A stretch of DNA of 64,000 bases from Symsagittifera roscoffensis. Lineage: Eukaryota; Xenacoelomorpha; Acoela; Convolutidae. Positions 42,428-52,916 of the stretch are shown here, piece after piece. Numbering within the stretch: position 1 is the stretch's first letter; every line of letters starts with the position of its first letter. The notes beneath the pieces are model-generated. The model saw only the letters and a program-made list of their open reading frames with translations, ran no database searches and had not been told where the DNA came from. The position numbers were made by a program, and so were the translations under genes. The stretch is taken from contig NC_087066.1 of NCBI RefSeq assembly GCF_963678635.1, positions 29,641,301 to 29,705,300 on the forward strand. Direction: 5' to 3'.

Positions 42428-45400
42428 TCAGGCGATGCTCAAGTAGTACTTCTTGTGAAGATGCACCATTATCTCTGTTTCTGCAAAGACCACATGTAGG
42501 ATAGCGTACAATTCCCTCGAGCTCAGTTTGCCCCTGTTTGGGTCGTACACCGACATCGAGACCTCCACTATTCCTCTTTCAATCATGAAGTCACGTAGTC
42601 TTGTCAGTGCCAATATCACGTGTTCGGGATCAATTGTGTTTCTGTCGTTGACTCTCGTTACTAGGAAGCAGAGGTATTTGCCCGGGACTTGTGCCACTGA
42701 CGGTGGAAGCGCTGCTATGCCTCCCAGTCCTGGCCTCTGTCTGAACAGAAACTCTACGTTCTGGTACTCTCTTTTGAAGTCAGCCTCCAATCTTGATTTG
42801 AAACTCATGTCCGCCGTGATGCAGATCGCGCTGGTCCTGTTTGACAGGATGAAGTCGCTATCCGTTATCATGATGTTCTCTGAGTATTCATTGGGTATTT
42901 CGAATTTCGTTTTGAAATTCCTTCCTATGGTAGGCTCTGGTTCTTCTTCCTCCAGTTCCAATCCGCTTGTTTCCCTCACTTCCTTGAGCTTCTTTATCAT
43001 CAAATTTTCGGTGTGGGTAAGTCCTACCCCCACTCCCCGGACAAAAATATTTATCGACGTCCCCGTCGATGTAGTCGGGTCTGAATTGTCCTTGGGGATG
43101 TCCAGTGGCCTGTCTGTTGCTGTCCATCCGAAAAGAGGGTCCTCTGTCTTCATGTAATTTGCTGCTGATACATCGATTTGCTGAATGCTTTGTCCTTCGC
43201 GGCTCTCGTCTTTGACATCACGCATCCACTCTAGAATCCTCAAGTTCGTGTTCTCCCTCCTTTCTATTTCACTCTGCTCGAGATCCGTCTCCAATTCTGG
43301 CGTCGAGTAATCATCCTGCGGATAATGTCCACCATCGTCAATGACCTGCCATTCCTCTTCGGCTTCCAGTTCGCCTGCGCTTAGTAGTTCATCGCCCAAC
43401 TTGTCCGACTCCACATCCGACTCCACTTCTATCTTTTCGTTGTCGTCCAAACTCAAGTTCTCATTACCATCATTTTTCTCTCTAGTGCCTTTCTCATTCA
43501 CTTCGCACGCTGGTTCCACCACCAGGTACTCAAGACCTTCCATGTCTTTTGGTAGGCACCAGTCCTCCGGGGACGGGACGTGAGGCTTCAGATTTTCGTA
43601 ATGTGCTGCTCGCCCTGTACTCAAGCGATAGAACCGTCCTTGTTGATGTACTTCCGTAATCATGAACGGTCCTCTCCATTTCTTGAGTAGTTTCTTTGTT
43701 CCCTTGGGCGGTATGACATTTTGGAAGACCCACACGTATTGGCCCACTTCGTATGGCTTTGCTCTTAGTATCTTTTCGTCATATTTCTTGCGTTGCCTCA
43801 TTTGCGCTTGCGCCGTGTTTCTCCGACATAGCTCGTTTAGCTCTTGTTGTCTTTTGATCGCTTCCTTCACGTATGCTTGAGGTGACGTCCTCTTCCCCTC
43901 GTACTCCGGGTAGAAGAATGTTATAGGCATTGCCCTTTCCCTGCCTGTCAACATCATGAAAGGACTGATACCCGTCGTCGAGTGCTGAGTACTATTATAG
44001 GCTCCTACTACCTGTGGCAGGTATTTGTCCCAGTCCGTCATGTATCTCGAGCAGTAAACCCTGAGCATGTTGATCAGTGTCCTGTTCTGTCTCTCTACCA
44101 ACCCATTGGTCTGTGGATGATAGGTCGTCGAGTGTGCTTGAGCAATGTGTGATCTCTTCATCAATTCTTTTGTCAAGTCCCCCACAAAAGCCTTGCCGTT
44201 GTCCGACTGGAAAGTCATTGGACAACCATACCGCGATATCCAATGCGTTATCAGGTGATCACATGTCTCCTCTGCTGAGGCTGTCTGGCACGGAACCGCT
44301 TCCGCCAACTTGGTGAAGTGATCTATTATAACTAGTATTTGGTTGTAACCCGACTCCGTCATGCAGATTTTCTGATGGTCTATCTGCACCACTTCATTGA
44401 ATTCCGAACTTTCGACAGACTTGAGGGGAAACTTCATCTTCCTTGGGTCTTTTACTTGAAGGCATGCTAGGCAGGCATTCACCCACCTCTCGCAAGCTTT
44501 TCTCATTTCCGGCCAGTCGAACCTGTGAAGTATCCTTTGTTGTACTTTATCTATCCCCTGGTGGCCCATCTGGTCGTGTGATCTGAAAAGCACCTCCGTT
44601 TGGTACAATTGTGGTAGTATGATGAGGTTGTGTTTGTGTAATATTTTTTCCTCATCTCTTCTCTTGCACGCTACCACCCCTTCAGCTGTGTGATAAAGTA
44701 AGTCTCTCTTTTCTTTGTAGAACTGGCTCAAGATCTTGTAGCTGTCTTCCTCAAGTTCCCCCTTCTCCTTGACTCCCGAATGGATCCATTTGGAGAGATT
44801 ACTTGTCATTTTGTCATTCTTCTGGGCCCTTATTAGGTCAGACAGCCTGTATCTCGCCTTAACGTGCTCCTTTAGCGCCATGATCTGTCCATTCATCTCA
44901 CCAGGGTTGTGGATGTCATCGCTCAGTTTCACACATATCATCCTTTTCACGATTTTCATGTCGTCTTCTGGTACCAGATTCGTTCTGACGTTTGAGTTGC
45001 ACGATAGTTCCCTTAGTGGTTTTCTTGAAACTGCTATTTTCTCGAGCTCTTCACCACCTCGTACCTCTTGTATTTCCAGATTATACGTCCCTGAAGATGG
45101 ATCCGTCTGTAATTCCCTGTCGTGCTGTCTTATCTTCTCTTCCGCCAGTATCATGCATAGACTGTCTTGGTCTTCGCTGCTCTCATCCGAGTCTTCATCC
45201 CACTCTTTACGCTCCCCGGACAATTTCCCTTCTCCGGTTTCGTCTTCTTCCATGAATCTGGACCACTCCCCGGACTCTTGATCTAGTCCCAGGTGTTCAA
45301 CTTCTTCTCTGAATGTTACTTTCTTATCCCTGACTTTTGTCTGCTCCAGAATTTTTTCGGGGATTTTTTCAACTAGTGATCGCACGACTTCCTTGCTATC

Positions 45401-46234
45401 AGTGATGCTTCCTTTTGAGACATCAGTATTGTTCACTGTTTCTTCTCTCCGAAGTATGGTTAGTTCCGGTGCCTCCTGACCTTTCCTTTGGATCACGGGC
45501 TTGTCATCTGATAGTTTCTCAAGCAACCTCATTAAGTCTTCATCTATTCGGACCGTTCCCTCCTCTACCTGGATGAGATCATAACCTTTTGCCTTGAGTG
45601 TTTCCCTCACGATCTTGGACTTGAGTATTATTCCTATCGGAATCCCTCTGCTTTTCTTCAAGATGGTCTTTTCAAGAGGCTCTTTCGGCAATTCGGGATG
45701 ATCTTCAATCGGTTTGCCTGATTTGTCCAGCCATCTCGTGAGTGGAAGACTGTCGTACGTTTCTTTGTCCATAAAGGAGAAGCCGTCTTTGATCTCAGGT
45801 CTGTCCGCCTCTCTTTGTTCTTGCCTCTCGTAGAACTCCGTCTTCTTACTCAAGCTGTCAGCATTTTGATGTTTATCTCGTGTTCTGTGCTCAATTATCA
45901 TGTTGTATCCATCCAAGCGAACTATCCACCTCCCAATATAGCTCTGGTCCATTGAGTACGTTTTCAGCCAGCTTAGTGCTCGGTTGTCGACTCGCAGCTT
46001 GAAGGGCTCACTGCCTAAGTATGCTCTGTATTTTTCGACAAAGGTGACCACCGCAAACATCTCGGCTTTCGGTGCTCCGTACTTCATTTCTGTGTCACTT
46101 AGGACCTTGCTCCCGTATGCTATTGGTCTCAAGACTGTCTTCCCATTCCATTCTTGTTCTTGATGGAGAATCCCAGAAATAGCGACTACTGACGCATCCG
46201 TGTCTAGCACGTACATCCCCTTCTCAGTCGGCAT
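42428..46234 (-). CDS. Pol C-terminal part: RNase H, integrase, macro-like domain
   Basis: 1,268 codons; the first Met lies inside RNase H, so this is not a true start but the continuation of gag-pol after a one-base deletion. RNase H (residues ~1-130): YVLDTDASVVAISGILHQ and a C-terminal HQNADSLSK. A long linker (~130-540). Integrase zinc finger H-x4-H...C-x2-C (~550-590, SHDQMGHQG and ACLACL). Catalytic core with Asp in VVQIDHQK (~618), Asp in QSDNGKAF (~678) and Glu in LVERQNR, spaced D-x35-E. A GPF module, KKWRGPFMITEV. An acidic linker. Finally (~1113-1268, 42431-42895) a domain resembling TARG1/Poa1-type macro domains: SAICITADMSFKSRLEADF, KYLCFLVTRVN, LTRLRDFMIERGI. The macro call rests on motif-level similarity only. 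The protein ends at a TGA/TAG-type stop at 42428. Confidence 0.9.
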   Translation of the reverse strand: MPTEKGMYVLDTDASVVAISGILHQEQEWNGKTVLRPIAYGSKVLSDTEMKYGAPKAEMFAVVTFVEKYRAYLGSEPFKLRVDNRALSWLKTYSMDQSYIGRWIVRLDGYNMIIEHRTRDKHQNADSLSKKTEFYERQEQREADRPEIKDGFSFMDKETYDSLPLTRWLDKSGKPIEDHPELPKEPLEKTILKKSRGIPIGIILKSKIVRETLKAKGYDLIQVEEGTVRIDEDLMRLLEKLSDDKPVIQRKGQEAPELTILRREETVNNTDVSKGSITDSKEVVRSLVEKIPEKILEQTKVRDKKVTFREEVEHLGLDQESGEWSRFMEEDETGEGKLSGERKEWDEDSDESSEDQDSLCMILAEEKIRQHDRELQTDPSSGTYNLEIQEVRGGEELEKIAVSRKPLRELSCNSNVRTNLVPEDDMKIVKRMICVKLSDDIHNPGEMNGQIMALKEHVKARYRLSDLIRAQKNDKMTSNLSKWIHSGVKEKGELEEDSYKILSQFYKEKRDLLYHTAEGVVACKRRDEEKILHKHNLIILPQLYQTEVLFRSHDQMGHQGIDKVQQRILHRFDWPEMRKACERWVNACLACLQVKDPRKMKFPLKSVESSEFNEVVQIDHQKICMTESGYNQILVIIDHFTKLAEAVPCQTASAEETCDHLITHWISRYGCPMTFQSDNGKAFVGDLTKELMKRSHIAQAHSTTYHPQTNGLVERQNRTLINMLRVYCSRYMTDWDKYLPQVVGAYNSTQHSTTGISPFMMLTGRERAMPITFFYPEYEGKRTSPQAYVKEAIKRQQELNELCRRNTAQAQMRQRKKYDEKILRAKPYEVGQYVWVFQNVIPPKGTKKLLKKWRGPFMITEVHQQGRFYRLSTGRAAHYENLKPHVPSPEDWCLPKDMEGLEYLVVEPACEVNEKGTREKNDGNENLSLDDNEKIEVESDVESDKLGDELLSAGELEAEEEWQVIDDGGHYPQDDYSTPELETDLEQSEIERRENTNLRILEWMRDVKDESREGQSIQQIDVSAANYMKTEDPLFGWTATDRPLDIPKDNSDPTTSTGTSINIFVRGVGVGLTHTENLMIKKLKEVRETSGLELEEEEPEPTIGRNFKTKFEIPNEYSENIMITDSDFILSNRTSAICITADMSFKSRLEADFKREYQNVEFLFRQRPGLGGIAALPPSVAQVPGKYLCFLVTRVNDRNTIDPEHVILALTRLRDFMIERGIVEVSMSVYDPNRGKLSSRELYAILHVVFAETEIMVHLHKKYYLSIA

Positions 46235-46266
46235 ACCCAGTACTGGTGCCTCACACAGCTCTTTCT

Positions 46267-49200
46267 TTATTCTCTGGAATGACTCTTCTGCCGCGTTGTT
46301 CCACGTGAACTTCTTGCCTTATGTCTCATTAATTGTTGCATCGGGTATACCTTGTCCGCATAGCCCTTGATGAATTCTCCATAATAGTTGGCGAAACCCA
46401 GGAAGCTCATCAGCTGGTGTTCCGTCTTCGGTGATTTCCAGGTTAGGACTGCTTCCACGGCGTCTGGGTCAGGTCTGATACCGTGTTTATCTACCATCCT
46501 GCCCAAGTATTTAATCGAGTCCTTGAGTATCTCGCACTTTGATGGTTTACACTTCAGCCCCGATCTTTTCATGCACGCGAACACCTCGTCAAGCCTCTCG
46601 ATGTGGTCTTCTAGTGTTGGCGTTGCTATTACCACATCGTCCACGTAGCACATTACCAGGTTGCCGTACTTCTTCGTCACGCCTATCAACGCGTGTGCCA
46701 TCAGCCGCTGAAACGTGGCTGTTGCATTGCAGAGTCCAAACGGCATCCGTTTCCATTGAAACAGACCCAACTCGCAGGCGAACCCTGTCTTGTCCCTGTC
46801 TTGCTTCCTTAATGGTACCTGCCAAAAGGCCGAGCCTAAATCAAGAGTCGTAAAAAATTTCGCATCACCTAACTTCGAGAGGCTCTCATCAATTCTAGGT
46901 ATGGGATAGGCATCCTTCACCGTGACGGAGTTCAGGTATCGAAAGTCACAACAAAACCTTAACTGGTCGCCTTTCTTTTTGGCCATCACTACTCCACACG
47001 CCCACGGTGACTTGGATGGTTCTATCATGTCATACTCTAGTAACGTTTCGATTTCTTTTCTACACGCGTCTGATTTGTGTGGGGTCATGCGCCTCGCCCC
47101 CTCCCTGTGTGGTACCGCGTTTTCCTCAAGTTCTATTTCATGTTCAACAAAATTACAACACCCGATATCCGCCTTATGCCTTGAAAAAACCTCCTCGTTC
47201 CGCTCTAGTACGTCCTTGATAGCTTCGAGCTGTTCATCTTTCAGTTTGCCCCTTAAATGTTCAATCTCCGGCAGAAACGGTTTATCAGTTTGCATTTCAT
47301 CTGGTGTGGGTCGCTCTGGAAAGTTCGAACAGCTCGAAAGCCCATCGTCCGTTTCTGACTTAAGTGATTTGATAAGACCTGAAGAATCTTTTATTATCTG
47401 CAATCGTCTCAAGATACAAATTTTGTCCCTGTGGTTGGGACAATCAACAACTTCATTTTGTTTTGAGTTTTCAATTGTTTCATATCGAGTTTTAACCGGT
47501 AAAGCATATCCCAGCTTCCTCCCTCTCTGTATCGTGATCGGTATATCAAGGGTATTCAACAAGACACTGACGCAGAGGCCGCTCTTCGTTATCGAAAATG
47601 ATCTTCCTAAAACAGCAGCGCTTTGACTATTAGGATTTGGAACTATACACACTTGCTTGTTGTCACTTAGTTCATTATAATTTTTCATCCTCAAGCTTAC
47701 GATTGCCGCTTCATTAGCTTTTAACCTCACTCTCCTACTCAAGAATACCGGTGCTTTGTTCTCATTTGCCATTATTAAATTTACCGGTTTGATTGCGTAC
47801 CTCCTATCCGGGTTCCGTATCCTGAACATTGCATTATTTAGATCTATCGTTACGTCGAAATTCCTGATGAAGTCTCTGCCCAAAATGAATTGGTCAGATT
47901 CATCTAGGTTTTCTACCACGATGAAGCTCATCCACAGGTTACGTTCCCCCAAATTGAGGGCTATTATCGGCGTCCTGCCCAACACCCGAAGGGCCCCTTT
48001 GTTTGCAGCTGACAGCCGTATTCTCGAGTCTATCAAGTCACCTTTGTCAAAGCCCATCTTTTCCCATGTTTCGATTGGTATGACGCTCAAGACTGCTCCC
48101 GTGTCAAGTAATCCACGTAACTGAGTCTTTTTGCCATTTATGTCTAGCACGTGTCCTGTCATGTCTGCTTCCGTCCCGATGTGCATTGCATCTTCTTCAA
48201 GCATAACACAGTGTCCAATCGATCTTACTTTCAATTCCTCTTTCCCTACATAGATTTGTCCAATTAGGTCTTCGTCGCATGTTATCGTCGTCTTGGTATA
48301 GATGTTGATTCCATCTATATTTAGCATGACCTCGTGTGGACCATAAGCTTCAGTGTACCTATTATCAACACGTACCGACTTGCTGCCCCCTCTCGTGAGT
48401 AGTGCCCTGAGCGCTCTGGAAGTCGTTTGTGGACTTATTCCACTCAAGTAGTCTGCATACACGTCAATGTGCATTATCGTCTGGTCGCTCGGCTCGCTCA
48501 AGTTTCTGGTTACCTCGTGTCCGCCCACTGTGATTATCGACATTATTCTTGCTCCGATTTTCGATATTCCAAAAGGTTTACCTGTCACCATTTTCACGGT
48601 GTTACAATTCCCGGTCTTCATTGAGCCCGTTCTAGCCTCTGGTATTGAGTTCGATCCGGTTAATGCTTCGTTAAAATTCTGTCTTTCGATCTCCAACTTT
48701 AGTCGTTGCTCTATTTCTTTCGCAGCCAGATCTTGTTTCACTTTGGCAATTGCTTCCGTCGCCGCTTTCTCATAATTTATCTCTAGAGAGCTTCCGGCCG
48801 CGGACTCTAACGCACCGCTAACATGTGTAACGGCTTTCACTGTCTTCGTCGGCAATTCGGTGTTTGGTGCCCCCAAGTTCCTAGATTCAAACTCGTTTTG
48901 CCTGTTCCGCTGATTCTGCACCGCCGCTAATGCCAACTTATGTTTGGGGTGATTCTGGTCCTTGACCGCTTCCCAGAACAAGGGATAATCCATTCTGAAG
49001 TGCCCCTCCTGGTTACAGAAGAAGCATCTGGCGCCTATCTTGATGATTAAGCCATTATAGTACTCGTGTTCCTCCATCTGGCTCATATCCTCTTCATCCG
49101 GTGCATAACCTAGGCTCTTCATGCCTTGTTTGTACGTTGTGCAGTCAGCCACATGATGATCCGCTGACCCGCAGTTCGCGCATGATCTGCGCTTGTCCAT

Positions 49201-51072
49201 ATCATCTCTAGGTTTATACCATGATGACCTCTGGGGTTGGCTTCCCCCTTGCGTGTTCCTGTTTTCGGAATATGAGTACTTCTTAGGTTTCATCAGCATG
49301 TATTCTCTTGATTTCTGTCTCATTTCTTCTGGGGTGGGTGCGCTGTCCTTCGACAATGTGTAGTATGTTGCTAACATTGTCCTTAAGTCATCACTTTTCA
49401 CCCCATCGATGAACTTCGAGGCAATGCTAAAGTTCCGTCTATTTGTCGACTCCTCTGGGTCACTCCTCCTTCTCAAGCTCTCGAGGTCATCTAGGAACCG
49501 ATCTATTGACTCGTCGTCCCTCTGCCTTCTCTTTTCAAATCGCATCATCGCTTGGTGACCCTTCATGCCTGACCCGAATCGATTCAGCAATATCTCGAAG
49601 ATCTTGTCCGCGGCGTCGCGTTCTTCCTCCTTCTTTGCGACCACGCATTTTAATGCCGTTCCTTCCAAGTTGCTCAGTATGGCTGTACATGCTTGTCTTT
49701 CGTCACTCAAGTTATCTTGTTCTAGATGTAATCTCATCACTTCCACCCAAGTGTCAATGCATCCATCGGAGTCGTCTTTGAATTCTTTTGGCTTCTTGAA
49801 TGTCTTTCTTGATTTTCCCTCTCTCCTGTCGCTCGAGTCAGTGTTCCTCGTGGCGAAGGCCTCTAGAGTCCTGTTCATCATCTCCCAAGTGCTGGCCCAT
49901 GTCATAGCATCCGGTCCTGTGTTGCTGTTAGCTGTTGAATCTCCCGGAGCAGTCGTTGTATTCGACGTTCCATTCTTCATTATTGTTTTCGCAGCTGTTG
50001 GTGCTATGCTTATCGCATCCCTGGTTAAGGGCAACGGTGTCGATTGCCGTTTGTTCCTTTGTGGTTCTACAAAGTCGACTCTGGTGCCTTGCGTACGATC
50101 CGCTGCCGGTCTTTCTTGTGGAGTAGAACCTCTCAAGATTGCATCCAACTTCGCCTGTATTGCACACGAACTCTCGGCTTGACTCTTGCTCATTGTGTCC
50201 ATTCTCCTTTCCAGGCTCCCTAATTGGCTGTTGACATCATCATATCGGTTCTTCAACTGTTGCATGTCTGTTTTGATGTTCTTTTCTCGTTCTTCATTGG
50301 TGGCTTCTACCTTATCTGACATTTCCTTGAGTCTCTCATCTGTTGCCTTAGCTAGGTTAAAATAACTGTCTAGATACTCGTGCTTGTTGTATCTTATCTC
50401 CTTTTTTATCACCTCTCTGTCTTCTTCACTGTGCTTAAGTCTTTTGTCAATCTGATTTAATTTCGCCAACAAGTCACCCAGCTCAATGGTAGTCTCTTCA
50501 TGGTCAGCTGTCGGTCTCTCTTCGGCCGTAGCCTCTGCTTTAGCTTGTTCCTCTCTTGGATTGGCTTCTGAGGTCTTCGTGCTCACTGTCCCAAATGTTC
50601 GTGCTCTTTCTGCTTTTGGTTCTTCAGTCACGTTTTCTTTTGTTTTTATTCCGAACATTATTCCCAATTTTTCCGTAAAAGATGTCCTCTTTACTTGAGA
50701 GTCTTCTTTCACCGTTTCTTCGGTGTTGCCTATTGCGTCTTCCGCGTCATCTATCGGTGAGAACTCTATGGGTTTCTGGTTCGGTTCCTCTGCATTGGGC
50801 ATTGGAGTTGACTCTGTCGCCATCTTCCTTGTTTCATCCACACTTTGATCGGGTGTCTCTAGATCAATCTCGATGGTGGGTTCTACTCGCTCCCCTTCCG
50901 TGCCCTCTTTCGCCCTGTTCTCCGCTGTACTCCTTGTGCTGACCATGTTAACTGAAAAGTTCGTCTTCGTTATCTTTGGGCCCGTTGATGTCGTTCCGCG
51001 CAGCGATGAATTATATTTCGTGTTTGATCCACTTGACCTTTTTTCGAGCACCGGTACCCTACTCCGCCTCAT
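46267..51072 (-). CDS. Gag-Pol N-terminal part: Gag, aspartic protease, reverse transcriptase
   Basis: 1,601 codons from ATG at 51072; a second candidate start is MVSTRSTAE at 50943 in better context. Residues ~195-330 form a coiled coil. Gag capsid-like region ~420-590 (KPKEFKDDSDGCIDTWVEVM). Zinc knuckle 1, CANCGSADHHVADC (~631-644), is intact; knuckle 2, CFFCNQEGHFRMDY (~677), has Tyr in place of the last Cys. Aspartic protease LLDTGAVLSVIP (~989). Reverse transcriptase ~1290-1600 with TTLDLGSAFWQVPL, MPFGLCNATATF and the catalytic YVDDVVIA (~1477). The frame runs into stop 46267 shortly after FLGFANYY because one base is missing near 46318 relative to the fragment at 23856-24051. Gag and Pol are in one frame with no stop between, unlike many Ty3 elements. 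Confidence 0.95.
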   Translation of the reverse strand: MRRSRVPVLEKRSSGSNTKYNSSLRGTTSTGPKITKTNFSVNMVSTRSTAENRAKEGTEGERVEPTIEIDLETPDQSVDETRKMATESTPMPNAEEPNQKPIEFSPIDDAEDAIGNTEETVKEDSQVKRTSFTEKLGIMFGIKTKENVTEEPKAERARTFGTVSTKTSEANPREEQAKAEATAEERPTADHEETTIELGDLLAKLNQIDKRLKHSEEDREVIKKEIRYNKHEYLDSYFNLAKATDERLKEMSDKVEATNEEREKNIKTDMQQLKNRYDDVNSQLGSLERRMDTMSKSQAESSCAIQAKLDAILRGSTPQERPAADRTQGTRVDFVEPQRNKRQSTPLPLTRDAISIAPTAAKTIMKNGTSNTTTAPGDSTANSNTGPDAMTWASTWEMMNRTLEAFATRNTDSSDRREGKSRKTFKKPKEFKDDSDGCIDTWVEVMRLHLEQDNLSDERQACTAILSNLEGTALKCVVAKKEEERDAADKIFEILLNRFGSGMKGHQAMMRFEKRRQRDDESIDRFLDDLESLRRRSDPEESTNRRNFSIASKFIDGVKSDDLRTMLATYYTLSKDSAPTPEEMRQKSREYMLMKPKKYSYSENRNTQGGSQPQRSSWYKPRDDMDKRRSCANCGSADHHVADCTTYKQGMKSLGYAPDEEDMSQMEEHEYYNGLIIKIGARCFFCNQEGHFRMDYPLFWEAVKDQNHPKHKLALAAVQNQRNRQNEFESRNLGAPNTELPTKTVKAVTHVSGALESAAGSSLEINYEKAATEAIAKVKQDLAAKEIEQRLKLEIERQNFNEALTGSNSIPEARTGSMKTGNCNTVKMVTGKPFGISKIGARIMSIITVGGHEVTRNLSEPSDQTIMHIDVYADYLSGISPQTTSRALRALLTRGGSKSVRVDNRYTEAYGPHEVMLNIDGINIYTKTTITCDEDLIGQIYVGKEELKVRSIGHCVMLEEDAMHIGTEADMTGHVLDINGKKTQLRGLLDTGAVLSVIPIETWEKMGFDKGDLIDSRIRLSAANKGALRVLGRTPIIALNLGERNLWMSFIVVENLDESDQFILGRDFIRNFDVTIDLNNAMFRIRNPDRRYAIKPVNLIMANENKAPVFLSRRVRLKANEAAIVSLRMKNYNELSDNKQVCIVPNPNSQSAAVLGRSFSITKSGLCVSVLLNTLDIPITIQRGRKLGYALPVKTRYETIENSKQNEVVDCPNHRDKICILRRLQIIKDSSGLIKSLKSETDDGLSSCSNFPERPTPDEMQTDKPFLPEIEHLRGKLKDEQLEAIKDVLERNEEVFSRHKADIGCCNFVEHEIELEENAVPHREGARRMTPHKSDACRKEIETLLEYDMIEPSKSPWACGVVMAKKKGDQLRFCCDFRYLNSVTVKDAYPIPRIDESLSKLGDAKFFTTLDLGSAFWQVPLRKQDRDKTGFACELGLFQWKRMPFGLCNATATFQRLMAHALIGVTKKYGNLVMCYVDDVVIATPTLEDHIERLDEVFACMKRSGLKCKPSKCEILKDSIKYLGRMVDKHGIRPDPDAVEAVLTWKSPKTEHQLMSFLGFANYYGEFIKGYADKVYPMQQLMRHKARSSRGTTRQKSHSRE

Positions 51073-51359
51073 TATTTCTATTTACAACTGCTTCTATTTA
51101 CAATTTTATTATATACACGATTCTATTCTAAGGGTAAAAAAAATATTTTTTGTGGTAACAAACTCTGTACAACGTGTTAAAAACCTTATCCAATTCTCTT
51201 TCTAAAACCTCCGAAAAATTTTCCTTAATTTGGTCTTAACCCTACCTATTTCGATTTGTCTTATTCTGTCTTAAAACGCACTTGTTGTAATCTGACTTCA
51301 ATTTCTATACCGTCCCAAGACTATTCGTCACTATCACAGTACTCTCCGCTAGTGTCCTA

Positions 51360-52075
51360 AGACCCTTGTACCAAGGCCACTGTTCCAAGACTACTGTCCC
51401 AAGACTACTGTCCCAAGACTAGTATCCCAAGGCTAGTGTCCCAAGACTACTGTCCCAAGACTAGTGTCCCAAGGCTAGTGTCCCAAGACTACTGTCCCAA
51501 GACTAGTGTCCCAAGGGTAGTGTCCCAAGAGCAGTGTCCCAAGGCTAGTGTCCCCAGACTACTGTCCCAAGACTAGTGTCCCAAGGCTAGTGTCCCAAGA
51601 CTACTGTCCCAAGACTAGTGTCCCAAGGGTAGTGTCCCAAGAGCAGTGTCCCAAGGCTGGTGTCCCAAGACTAGTGTCCCAAGACTAGTGTCCCAAGACC
51701 ACTGTCCCAAGACCACTGTCCCAAGACCCTGTCCCAAGACCCCCGTCCCAAGACCACTGTCCCAAGACCCCTGTCCCAAGACCCTGTCCCAAGACCACTG
51801 TCCCAAGACCCTGTCCCAAGACCCTGTCCCAAGACCCTGTCCCAAGACCACTGTCCCAAGACCACTGTCCCAAGACCCTGTCCCAAGACCACTGTCCCAA
51901 GACCCTGTCCCTAGACCCTGTCCCAAGACCCTGTCCCAAGACCACTGTCCCAAGACCACTGTCCCAAGACCCTGTCCCAAGACCACTGTCCCAAGACCCT
52001 GTCCCAAGACCACTGTCCCAAGACCCTGTCCCAAGACCACTATCCCAAGACTGCTCTGTCCCAAGACTTCTTCGG
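51360..52075 (+). repeat. Minisatellite of 13/14-bp TGTCCCAAGACCA(C) units
   Basis: About 50 units of the type TGTCCCAAGA followed by CCAC, CCC, CTAG or CTAC. The right part (51700-52030) alternates 13- and 14-bp variants; the left part (51360-51700) shows a higher-order repeat ('gggtagtgtcccaagagcag' recurs at about 51515 and 51628). A minisatellite in a retrotransposon leader is prone to length change during reverse transcription. Confidence 0.95.
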
Positions 52076-52916
52076 TCTTGTCCCAATACTCGTCACGGAG
52101 TGTCTTCCTCGTTGTAGGGTCTTCTTGAATCACCGTACCTTGTACCACCACTCAAGCTCTAGTAAAATTTTCCCAAAAACCCTCTCTTAAAAGCCAAATG
52201 CTGACCCCCCTCTTCTTTCGGTTGTTTCTATTTCAATGTAGGTGCGCAGGTATCTTGTGATCACCTGTTCGTATAAAACCAAACACAAATCCTCACTAAA
52301 ATGCAACAAAAATCTAAGTAAGAAAAATGATAAAAACAGAAAAATGAGCCCACCTGAAATTCAAAGGTGACCAATGTCTACCTTTGGTCTAAAAAAAAAA
52401 AAAAAAATGTCTGGTACCTAATTGCCACGCGTTTTCCTCCCCCCACTAGTGATCTTATGGGGTATCACAAAAGCTGTCTATATCCGGTCCCCCCTACCAA
52501 ACCAACCAGCGTACCAGTCTTAACTCGAGTTGAATTTTGGATCTCCACCTAATATTACCAACGCGTGTTAATTTCTAATGTAACTAAGTCAACGATGTCG
52601 ACTAATTAGTTACTCTAATTTCCCCCTTTTTACAATTTACAACCGCCAACCTCTAACTTAACCAGTCCCCCTTCTAACCTCCCCCCTTTCTAGCCCCCCT
52701 TCTTAAGCCTAAAAATTACTTTAAGCGCCGGGTGCTAAACCTCTCAAGAGAAAACCGTAGACCTGTTTCCAGGCCTGCTCAAGTAAAAACGTTCCTCAAA
52801 ACTGGGGGATTTCGCTTATCCAATTTTACACTTATCTCCTATAATGTAATGTGGATTCTAACGATACCCGTTCTGCCCAACTTGAGAACTCGAGAATTGC
52901 CAAATCCTTCTTGGCT

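Noticed and set aside
51360-52075. CRISPR-like array of short direct repeats
   Set aside because: There are no unique spacers, the units are contiguous 13/14-mers, and the context is a eukaryotic retrotransposon leader.
51615-52151. Long open frames on both strands with WDSGLGTG or CPKTTVPR peptide repeats
   Set aside because: They translate a 13/14-bp minisatellite without stop codons. The unit is not a multiple of three, so no single protein repeat is maintained.
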